The notes under the pieces: generated by a model
What the model saw: only the letters and a program-made list of their open reading frames with translations
Databases searched by the model: none
What the model was told of the DNA's origin: nothing
Assembly (NCBI GenBank): GCA_900769875.1
Contig: CAAGII010000072.1
Span: 1 to 9,239, forward strand
Direction: 5' to 3'
Length of the DNA: 9,239 nt
DNA from: Clostridia bacterium
GTDB lineage: Bacteria; Bacillota; Clostridia; Christensenellales; Aristaeellaceae
Translations under genes and position numbers: made by a program
Shown here: positions 1 to 4,874 of the stretch, in pieces
Layout: every line of letters starts with the position of its first letter
Position numbering within the stretch: position 1 is the first letter of the stretch

Positions 1-31
1 ACTGGAGTTCAGACGTGTGCTCTTCCGATCT
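1..31 (+). other. Illumina TruSeq read-2 adapter remnant (artefact)
   Basis: These bases match the 3' part of the standard TruSeq read-2 adapter and end in its diagnostic GCTCTTCCGATCT. This is untrimmed library adapter left at the contig end, not genomic DNA. Any translation across it is meaningless; the plus frame there reads MCSSDL, which comes from the adapter. Recognised from memory of the adapter sequence. Confidence 0.98.
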
Positions 32-248
32 GTCCAGCCTGCCGCGCAGCAGGCTGGACGCGTGCATGGCGGCGCTTGCGCTGCATCCCGGCAGCGTGCC
101 CGTGTACGCGTATATCCCCGAGGAAAAGGCAACCCTTCTTGCGCCGCGCATTCAATGGTGCGACGCTTCGGACGGATGCATCAGGAGACTCTGCGCCATG
201 CTTGGCGAGGAGCAGGTCAGGCTTGTGAACAAGGAGGATAAGCAATGA
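32..248 (+). CDS. dnaE: DNA polymerase III subunit alpha, C-terminal fragment
   Basis: About 71 codons of the extreme C-terminus of the replicative polymerase alpha subunit, ending in TGA at 246-248. The tail resembles the C-terminal OB-fold region of Firmicutes DnaE: a helix (RLDACMAALALHPG), then SVPVYAYIPEEKATLLAPR, then QWCDASD and a final LGEEQVRLV strand. The polymerase active site and PHP domain lie beyond the contig end. The first codons (33 to about 60) sit in a near-palindrome touching the adapter and are less trustworthy. The stop overlaps the next start by 4 bp (ATGA), and the dnaE end carries that gene's ribosome binding site, so the two are translationally coupled. Family assignment rests on recall of DnaE C-termini. 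Confidence 0.8.
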
Positions 249-712
249 GCGGGAATCATACGAAGGCAAGACTAATGGAGATCTTCCGTTTTGCAGTGAC
301 AGGCGGCGGATGCTTTCTTGTGGAGCTGGCAGCGCTGATCCTGCTTCGCGACGCGCTGCTGGTCGGGGCGCTGGGGGTGGAGGGTCGCGTCGCCACCATG
401 ATCGCGACGCCCGTGGCATTCCTGATTTCGGTCGCGGTGAATTATCTCCTGTGCCTTGTGTGGGTGTTTCAGGGCAGCAAGCAGACGGGCGCCGCTGCCA
501 AGGCTGGCTTTCTTGCGACAAGTCTGGTGGGGCTTTTGCTCAACTCGCTGCTGATGGCGATCTTTGGCGCGATCTTTGGCGAGGACGCCGTGCTGCTGAC
601 GCTGATGGACAGGAAGCTGACCATGTACATGGTCAACAAGGCGATGGCCACGCTGCTTGTGATGGTGTGGAATTACTTTGCCAAGCGCGCCGTGCTGCGC
701 GCGAAGAGCTGA
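245..712 (+). CDS. GtrA-family multi-pass membrane protein
   Basis: A 155-residue hydrophobic protein with four predicted membrane spans at about residues 14-36, 49-76, 88-112 and 126-147. It has the family layout: FAVTGGG in span 1, NYLL...VWVFQ closing span 2 and WNYFAKRAVLR closing span 4. GtrA/DPMS2-like proteins are small membrane proteins thought to help move polyprenyl-linked sugars across the membrane or to support glycosylation of cell-surface polymers; the substrate here is unknown. The ATG at 245 is preceded by AAGGAGG at 231-237 with 7-nt spacing, which fixes the start. It overlaps the dnaE stop by 4 bp and abuts the HAD phosphatase, so it is the middle gene of an operon. No glycosyltransferase partner is visible nearby. 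Confidence 0.85.
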   Translation: MSGNHTKARLMEIFRFAVTGGGCFLVELAALILLRDALLVGALGVEGRVATMIATPVAFLISVAVNYLLCLVWVFQGSKQTGAAAKAGFLATSLVGLLLNSLLMAIFGAIFGEDAVLLTLMDRKLTMYMVNKAMATLLVMVWNYFAKRAVLRAKS

Positions 713-1360
713 ATGACGGTGGTAAATAGTATGCATAAGACAACACTCTTTTTCGACTGGGATGGCACGCTTGCGGACAGCATGTCCGTTTGCATCGGCG
801 AATGCCGTCTGGCGCTCCATCGCATGGGGCTGCCCGACCTGCCGGATGAAGTGATTCGCCAGTGCAATGGCCCGACCTATGCGGAAGCCTGCGACATCCT
901 GCGTGTGCCTGAGGCGCAGCGGGAAGCCTTCATGGCCGCGCGGCAGAAGGCGGAAATGGAGATTCTCCCACAGATGCAGCGGCTCTTTGACGGTGTGCGG
1001 GAAATGCTGGAGGCGTTGCGCGGCCGGGCGGAGCTTGTGATTGTGAGCAACGGACTATCAGGCTATCTGGAGGAGAGCATCCGTCTGACGGGTCTTGGCG
1101 GGATGTTCACGCGCGTGCAGCACCTTGTGCCGGGCAAAAGCAAAGCTGAGCTGCTTGCCGCGCTGATGGACGAAATGCGCCCGGAGCGCGCGGTGATGAT
1201 CGGCGACCGGTTGGGCGATATCCGCGCAGGGCAAAGCAGCGGCCTTCCCACCGTCGCGGCAGCCTATGGCTACGGCAACGATGAGGAATACGCTCAGGCG
1301 GATGTGCGCTGCGACACGGTACGCGCGCTGCACGATTGGCTCTGCGCATTCTGCGGGTAA
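713..1360 (+). CDS. HAD-superfamily phosphatase (phosphoglycolate phosphatase-like)
   Basis: A 215-residue soluble HAD hydrolase with all four motifs. Motif I is DWDGTL (nucleophile D15, acid D17), motif II is VIVSNG with S112, motif III lysine is K142 or K144 in GKSK, and motif IV is GDRLGD (D165, D169). The helical insert between motifs I and II is a subfamily I cap of the Gph/PGMB kind. Such enzymes dephosphorylate small phosphometabolites; the substrate cannot be read from sequence. The start is uncertain. The ATG at 713 follows the gtrA stop with no gap, while an in-frame ATG at 731 (MHKTTLFFDWDGT) has a weak GGTGG 8 nt upstream and gives a more typical N-terminus. It is the last gene of the operon, followed by the terminator at 1363-1404. 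Confidence 0.88.
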   Translation: MTVVNSMHKTTLFFDWDGTLADSMSVCIGECRLALHRMGLPDLPDEVIRQCNGPTYAEACDILRVPEAQREAFMAARQKAEMEILPQMQRLFDGVREMLEALRGRAELVIVSNGLSGYLEESIRLTGLGGMFTRVQHLVPGKSKAELLAALMDEMRPERAVMIGDRLGDIRAGQSSGLPTVAAAYGYGNDEEYAQADVRCDTVRALHDWLCAFCG

Positions 1361-1362
1361 TG

Positions 1363-1404
1363 AAAACGGTGCTGTCGCATTCGTGCGCGATGCAGCACCG
1401 TTTT
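1363..1404. terminator. Bidirectional rho-independent terminator
   Basis: A perfect 12-bp inverted repeat: AAAACGGTGCTG at 1363-1374 and CAGCACCGTTTT at 1393-1404, with a partly paired 18-nt loop. It begins with A4 and ends with T4, so it can work on either strand. It lies exactly between the stops of two convergent genes, the HAD phosphatase (1360) and the minus-strand DUF6062-like gene (1407). Confidence 0.85.
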
Positions 1405-1406
1405 GC

Positions 1407-2183
1407 TTATTCCTTCGGGTTGGGCTCGTTTCCGCAGCACCAGCCTCTGAGCTTGTTGACGGCGCGCGGAACAGCGTCCTGACTGTTTTTCCACGGCTCG
1501 TTGGTGAAGCGGTAATCAAACTTCTTGATGAACCAGCTGATGTCCTCCTGCATGCGGGTCATGTTCCGCTCGGTCAGATCGCAAAGCATATCGGCAAATG
1601 CGCCGACTTCCTGTGCGGGAAGCTCGTCCGGCGCGATGCGCATAAGCTCCGCCAGATGCGGGAGGCACACGCCCTTGCTCTCCTCAAAGCGCCTGCGAAA
1701 CTCCTTGTCGCTTTTGTACAGATGGAAGAAGGTATGCAGGTAGCGATCCATGTTCTCCTGAATGCTGTCGCACATGATGCAGCTTGAGGTCATCTGCGCG
1801 ATTTCGCCGCAGCGCTCCAGATAGGCTGTCCTGGCGGCCTGTCCGCGCTTGATGCGCTGGAGCAGCGTGGCCTCGGAATAGCTCTTCGCAGCTTGACGGA
1901 GATCATCCATGCTTTTTTTCAGGCGCTCGCGGGTGCGGTTGTTGTGGCTTTCCAGCATCAGCGCATGACCGAGCCGGTTGCTCATGCTGAACAGCATGGC
2001 GTGGTGCGCGCGGCAGAAGCCCTTTTCATTCACCTGAATGCGCGTGTCAGGCTCCATGACGGATGCACCGAGGTAGCGTTCGGCCTCGCCAAGCTCCGTT
2101 TTGCGTTTCAGAGCGCAAAAGAGACATTCACCGTCAAGCTTCAGACTGTCCCATACGGGAATGGTGTCGATGTGATACCTCAT
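1407..2183 (-). CDS. DUF6062-like cysteine/histidine-rich protein
   Basis: A 258-residue soluble protein of unknown function. It has two similar metal-binding-like modules. Module 1 has C20xxC23 and C57xxH60 (GECLFCAL, GFCRAHH). Module 2 has C135xxC138 and C173xxH176 (SSCIMCDS, GVCLPHL). The spacing between pairs is nearly equal, 33 and 34 residues. Between them is a charged helical region rich in Arg and Lys. The C-terminal WFIKKFDYRF...DAVPRAVNKLRG segment fits my recollection of the DUF6062 family of Clostridia. Zinc binding is an inference from the Cys/His pattern. The start ATG at 2183 has a purine-rich AAGGGAAG about 13 nt upstream. It is a lone minus-strand gene directly downstream of the integrase, so its promoter lies in the 153-bp gap that also holds the element end. 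Confidence 0.7.
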   Translation of the reverse strand: MRYHIDTIPVWDSLKLDGECLFCALKRKTELGEAERYLGASVMEPDTRIQVNEKGFCRAHHAMLFSMSNRLGHALMLESHNNRTRERLKKSMDDLRQAAKSYSEATLLQRIKRGQAARTAYLERCGEIAQMTSSCIMCDSIQENMDRYLHTFFHLYKSDKEFRRRFEESKGVCLPHLAELMRIAPDELPAQEVGAFADMLCDLTERNMTRMQEDISWFIKKFDYRFTNEPWKNSQDAVPRAVNKLRGWCCGNEPNPKE

Positions 2184-2336
2184 TGTGATTTTACACTTCC
2201 CTTCATAAGTCTACGAAACCCTGTTTTTTCAAGGGGTTGCGGACTTTTGATTGTTATGTAAGTATACGTAAATTTTCGCAATTCTACGGGCAAATGGTGT
2301 AGTATTGGTGTAGTAATGGTGTAGTAAACCAGACCG
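2184..2336. other. Left end of the integrative element / candidate attachment region
   Basis: A 153-bp AT-rich gap between the DUF6062-like gene and the integrase stop. It holds an imperfect palindrome at about 2217-2236 (AACCC...GGGGTT around a T6 run), which is a candidate crossover core, and the three arm-type repeats at 2295-2326. TATACT read on the minus strand (plus 2261-2266) is a possible -10 for the DUF6062-like gene, but no good -35 accompanies it. I found no convincing matching direct repeat at the right end. Tn916-type integrases do not need long homologous att cores. Confidence 0.4.
2295..2326. repeat. Three phased integrase arm-type repeats
   Basis: TGGTGTAGTA occurs three times without mismatch, at 2295-2304, 2306-2315 and 2317-2326, each separated by 1 bp (11-bp period, one helical turn). 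It lies 10 bp beyond the integrase stop. In Tn916 and lambda-type systems the integrase N-terminal domain binds short direct repeats of this kind just inside the element end. The role is inferred from position and phasing. Confidence 0.75.
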
Positions 2337-3515
2337 TCACTTCAAGTGGCAGAAGGTATGGAAAAAGTCGTCCGCAGCTTTGCTGTCATTTGAATGTGCA
2401 TATACATTCATGGTGACGTGGATGCTTGCGTGCCCCATCAGATACTGCACATTCTTCGGATTCATTCCTGAATCAATCAAGTTGGTACAGAAGCTGTGCC
2501 TGAGATGGTGAGCTGTTGTATGGGGAAGCTGATCTTCATGCTTCCTGTTGTAGCGATCAACGGTCTGCCAAACGGCCTTGGAAATGGCCATTGTAATTCG
2601 CGGACCGTTCTTGGTGTTCAGGAAGACAAAACCAGACACACCGTCAACAACCACTTCTTCTTTCGGCTTTGCTCGGACTTCAATGGAGCGCTGGAGGCTT
2701 TCATACACTTCGTCTGACATGGGAATGACACGGTTGCTATGCTTTGACTTGGGCGTCTCGATGTATCGACCGCTATTCGGATGCCGCATGAGCTGTCGCC
2801 TGACGAAAATGCGCCGGTTCTCAAAATCGAGATCGTCAAAGGTCAGCCCACAAAGCTCAGCAGCTCGCAACCCAGTGCCCAACAGGATTACGATCAGGTC
2901 ATAATACTGCATCGAGCGAGGATCAGTTCGTGCGAATTCCAGCAGCTTTTGCTGCTGTTCAGGGGAGAGGGCATCTCTGGATTTGGAGTTATCGGGAATG
3001 AAATCCAGACTGAAGTTGAATGGGTTTTTGTATACCACATCTTCTTGCAACGCCATCTCATATGCGGGACGCATGATGCCACGAACCTGCTTGAGGGTGC
3101 TGCGGCTTAAACCAGCAATCGTCATGTCAATGAACCACTGCTTAACCTCGGTCATCTTCAGATCACGAATCATTTTGTGACCGATGTCACTACGTTCCAG
3201 GTGCCTCAATGTTTTGTCGAAGGTGAGCTGTGTGTTGCGCTTGACGCCGATTCTTCTCAGATCAGTATAACGCTTGCACAACTCAATCACGGTGATGTTG
3301 CCACCGGCGTAGTCAATACCCATGTTGATCTGGACTTGAATACGCTTTTCTTCTTCTCGAAGAGCTTTGAGGTCTGCGTTGTAGATGCAGTGACGTTTTC
3401 CGCGAATATCAGTGAATCGGTACTGGTAGATCAAATCTGCGCGTTGGCTCTCTCCCGTTTTCAAAATGCGACCCTTGTGATCTCTTCTCTTGGAATCATT
3501 GCATTTTGTAGCCAT
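2337..3515 (-). CDS. int: Tn916-family tyrosine integrase
   Basis: A site-specific recombinase that integrates and excises the element. From the ATG at 3515 it is 392 residues, close to Tn916 Int (405). The N-terminal 60 residues (RRDHKGRILKTGESQRADL) resemble the Tn916 arm-binding domain. A core-binding domain follows at about residues 75-170 and the catalytic domain at about 180-392. Catalytic residues visible are R217 (TGLRAAE), a lysine in TPKSK (256 or 258), H336 and R339 (HHLRH), H362 (LMGH) and nucleophile Y372 (NVYAH). An upstream TTG at 3536 also opens the frame, but ATG 3515 has AAAGGAG 6 nt upstream and matches the family start. The gene lies downstream of xis with a 128-nt gap carrying its own likely promoter. 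The protein looks intact. Confidence 0.95.
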   Translation of the reverse strand: MATKCNDSKRRDHKGRILKTGESQRADLIYQYRFTDIRGKRHCIYNADLKALREEEKRIQVQINMGIDYAGGNITVIELCKRYTDLRRIGVKRNTQLTFDKTLRHLERSDIGHKMIRDLKMTEVKQWFIDMTIAGLSRSTLKQVRGIMRPAYEMALQEDVVYKNPFNFSLDFIPDNSKSRDALSPEQQQKLLEFARTDPRSMQYYDLIVILLGTGLRAAELCGLTFDDLDFENRRIFVRRQLMRHPNSGRYIETPKSKHSNRVIPMSDEVYESLQRSIEVRAKPKEEVVVDGVSGFVFLNTKNGPRITMAISKAVWQTVDRYNRKHEDQLPHTTAHHLRHSFCTNLIDSGMNPKNVQYLMGHASIHVTMNVYAHSNDSKAADDFFHTFCHLK

Positions 3516-3566
3516 GCCAATCTCCTTTCTGTTCAACAGGGCAGAGAGCCTTGGTATGACATAGAT

Positions 3567-3596
3567 AGTATATCATATCGCGGGCAAATCTGTCAT
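3567..3596 (-). promoter_or_regulatory. Candidate int promoter
   Basis: On the minus strand ATGACA (plus 3596-3591) is followed after 18 bp by TATACT (plus 3572-3567); each hexamer matches the sigma-A consensus at 5 of 6. It lies in the xis-int gap, about 50 nt before the int start. This would allow int expression independent of xis. Confidence 0.5.
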
Positions 3597-3643
3597 CTCT
3601 GAAAAGGTGTAATCAAAAAGAAAATCAAAGAAATCTGCTTCAT

Positions 3644-3850
3644 TTACAAAGAAAATACCCTGTCAAGGTATTGCTCAAAGCGCTTGCGCTTGATCAAACG
3701 TTTGTTCCCGACAAAGAAAACAAAGTCGCAGTTTCTCTCATTTGTGATCTCACGTAGTTTGTTGATACCGATATTCGAGAAGGCAGCTGCTTCTTCGAGC
3801 GTGAGTGCAGCTTTATCGCAGATCGGTACGACGGGTTGAATCGTTGTCAT
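3644..3850 (-). CDS. xis: Tn916-type excisionase
   Basis: A 68-residue basic DNA-bending protein, close to Tn916 Xis (67). The order LTLEEAAAFSNIGINKLREI (helix-turn-helix of the MerR-like excisionase fold), then FVFFVGNKRLIKRKRFEQYLD, follows Tn916 Xis closely. Xis directs the integrase toward excision by binding next to the element ends. I chose ATG 3850 because it gives the family length and has GAGG 6 nt upstream. An in-frame ATG at 3916 also has AGGAG 9 nt upstream and would add 22 unrelated residues, so a leader-extended form is possible. Int lies 128 nt downstream and the HTH regulator gene ends 378 nt upstream, with a long leader between. Confidence 0.88.
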   Translation of the reverse strand: MTTIQPVVPICDKAALTLEEAAAFSNIGINKLREITNERNCDFVFFVGNKRLIKRKRFEQYLDRVFSL

Positions 3851-4228
3851 AGGATACCTCAATTCTGCCCCATTTTGAAGAGACAATTGTGAAGCTAGAG
3901 ATGCCCATGAAAACATGAAAGGCGTCTCCTATTGTTTTGATGCATATCCTTCACATTACAGACGGCAACTGGTTTCATCGCCTCATAGCCCCACCTGAAC
4001 CGTTGCTCACCCTGAGCTGACGAATTCCGCAGGGACTCTCCTCCAGTCATCGGGGAGTCGTGAGAAAGTATCATTATACCCATGTATCCTCATCGCGCCT
4101 TGCTTACCAGGGCAAGGTTAGTGAATCGCGTTGATCGCTCAGGTGCACCGTCATCGCGCCGCTTCACAGGTCGCTACTCTGCATGGGAAGGTTTCTGTAA
4201 TGTGGTATTCACATGTCAAGCTTCATGT
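3851..4228 (-). promoter_or_regulatory. Long gene-free xis leader with promoter -10 and hairpins
   Basis: 378 nt between the HTH gene stop and the xis start, with no convincing gene. On the minus strand a perfect TATAAT lies at plus 4078-4073, without a good -35. The transcript it would start has a leader of roughly 215 nt. That leader can form three hairpins: arms 4052-4059/4034-4041 (7 of 8 pairs), 4013-4017/4005-4009 (5 bp, 3-nt loop) and 3998-4005/3966-3974 (8 bp with one bulged base); the last two share base 4005. A weak 62-codon minus ORF (4083-3895) overlaps it. Upstream of the -10 are a direct repeat of TCATCGCGCC (4090-4099, 4151-4160) and the palindrome GGTGCACC (4142-4149). A regulatory RNA leader controlling xis is an inference. 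Confidence 0.4.
4073..4078 (-). promoter_or_regulatory. Consensus -10 element (TATAAT) upstream of xis
   Basis: An exact TATAAT on the minus strand in the HTH-xis gap. Sequence 17-18 bp upstream does not resemble TTGACA, so if used it would need an activator or an alternative contact. It is the best promoter candidate for the xis transcript. Confidence 0.45.
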
Positions 4229-4558
4229 TCAGCGCTTTTTCTTAGGACCAGAGAACTGGGAAATGATGCTGCGCATGATGTATGCATCGGTTCCTGTCAA
4301 CGTTTTACTGATCCGGAGAAGGAGATCCATCTGGGCTGGTGTGAGCTGCATTTTACCCGGTTCGTACCATTCGGCAAGTCCGACGCCGCCACCGTTACCA
4401 CGTGAAGTTACGATTGGGTAGGATAAGGAAAGAATTTCAATATTTTTTCCGATGGTTGTCCGACTTATCTTGTACTCGGCCGCCAAATATGAGATTGTTA
4501 CATGGCGGCAACGACACAGGGTGTGCCAGATCGCTTGTCGCCGTTCGTTGGCACCCAC
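4229..4558 (-). CDS. Small winged-HTH (DeoR/HTH_11-type) element regulator
   Basis: A 109-residue DNA-binding protein starting at GTG 4558, which is preceded by a perfect AAGGAGG with 7-nt spacing. A TTG at 4597 opens the frame earlier but falls inside an inverted repeat and lacks such a site. Residues 6-53 form a DeoR-like helix-turn-helix (ERRQAIWHTLC...SYLAAEYKISRTTIGKNIEIL), followed by the glycine-rich wing GNGGGVG at 55-60 and a short helical tail. No WYL or sugar-phosphate sensor domain follows. Small proteins of this form are, to my recollection, common next to integration modules in Clostridia. A regulatory role for xis/int and for itself is inferred from position and from the palindrome just upstream. 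The very basic end (KKKR) is native to the frame. Confidence 0.75.
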   Translation of the reverse strand: MGANERRQAIWHTLCRCRHVTISYLAAEYKISRTTIGKNIEILSLSYPIVTSRGNGGGVGLAEWYEPGKMQLTPAQMDLLLRISKTLTGTDAYIMRSIISQFSGPKKKR

Positions 4559-4592
4559 TCTGTCGCCTCCTTCTGCCAACACCAGATTAGCG

Positions 4593-4623
4593 CTCAAATG
4601 TCAAGAAAAGGTTGACATTTGAG
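4593..4623. promoter_or_regulatory. 12-bp perfect inverted repeat, candidate operator
   Basis: CTCAAATGTCAA at 4593-4604 and TTGACATTTGAG at 4612-4623 with a 7-bp spacer. It is centred about 50 bp before the regulator's GTG. Each arm contains TTGACA reading outward, so it resembles back-to-back -35 boxes. On the plus strand AATTAT stands 17 bp past the second TTGACA; on the minus strand no good -10 follows. The likeliest reading is a dimer-binding operator for the adjacent HTH protein. Confidence 0.6.
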
Positions 4624-4626
4624 ATT

Positions 4627-4649
4627 GCCCGAAAAATTATTTTTCGGGC
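4627..4649. repeat. 10-bp perfect inverted repeat (hairpin)
   Basis: GCCCGAAAAA at 4627-4636 and TTTTTCGGGC at 4640-4649 with a 3-nt loop, starting 3 bp after the operator-like palindrome. It lacks a T-run after the stem on either strand, so it is not a standard terminator. It may be a second protein-binding site or part of the element end. Confidence 0.55.
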
Positions 4650-4724
4650 TCTGATGCGGATTTGGAGGGGCTACAATAATTCCCACCTTGTTGGAAATAA
4701 CGTCAGGATTCGACATCGCAAATG

Positions 4725-4763
4725 AAAAGGGGCTTACTGCCTCATACCGAAGCAGTAAGCCCC
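4725..4763 (-). terminator. Rho-independent terminator of the gal operon
   Basis: A perfect 12-bp stem (plus GGGGCTTACTGC at 4729-4740 and GCAGTAAGCCCC at 4752-4763) with an 11-nt loop. On the minus strand the stem is followed by TTTTCATTT, as expected for intrinsic termination. It lies about 110 nt past the galE stop, so it ends the galK-galT-pfkA-galE transcript and shields the element from it. Confidence 0.85.
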
Positions 4764-4874
4764 AATGGGACTGTGACGCTTGTAACACCTCAGTCACCTA
4801 ATCCTCTCGTATCTCTAACTTAACATGGATCTTCCCCATAGTCAGATCATGCAATCGATGTCATTCCAGTTTGT

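Larger units (their letters stand above)
2200..4725. mobile_element. Small Tn916-type int-xis-regulator islet (approximate bounds)
   Basis: A block of integrase, excisionase and HTH regulator, all on the minus strand, visibly AT-richer than both flanks. It sits between the terminated gal operon and the DUF6062-like gene. Int and Xis both resemble the Tn916 proteins, and arm-type repeats lie at the int end. The islet has no relaxase, coupling protein, conjugation machinery, replication gene or cargo. It is therefore a remnant of a larger conjugative element, a mobilisable mini-element, or an assembly that collapsed the rest. The left edge is probably in 2205-2290 and the right edge in 4650-4728 or 4764-4874; neither is fixed because no target duplication was found. 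Confidence 0.65.

Noticed and set aside
15..34. ATG start for a plus-strand ORF at 15 (and a second frame at 17)
   Set aside because: Both starts lie in adapter sequence; the real frame is the interrupted dnaE end from about base 33.
2295..2326. CRISPR array
   Set aside because: The repeats are 10 bp with 1-bp spacers, so they fit arm-type binding sites rather than CRISPR repeat and spacer lengths.
3895..4083. 62-codon minus ORF between the HTH gene and xis
   Set aside because: Its start overlaps the TATAAT and has only a weak GAGG site. It could be a leader peptide or a conserved RNA read as protein, so it is discussed under the leader and not called as a gene.
4082..4421. Plus-strand ORFs overlapping the HTH regulator end
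   Set aside because: No ribosome binding site or recognisable protein; antisense to the HTH gene and its downstream leader.
4627..4649. Rho-independent terminator
   Set aside because: The stem is perfect, but no T-run follows it on either strand and no gene ends nearby in the right orientation.
4594..4797. 67-codon minus ORF across the gal terminator and palindromes
   Set aside because: It runs through a strong terminator hairpin and two inverted repeats, so coding is implausible.
2200..4870. tRNA gene as integration target, or direct-repeat att pair
   Set aside because: No tRNA-like cloverleaf was seen at either edge. Comparing 2184-2336 with 4598-4870 by eye gave only short weak matches (such as ATTTTCG/ATTTTTCG), which is not enough for an att call.
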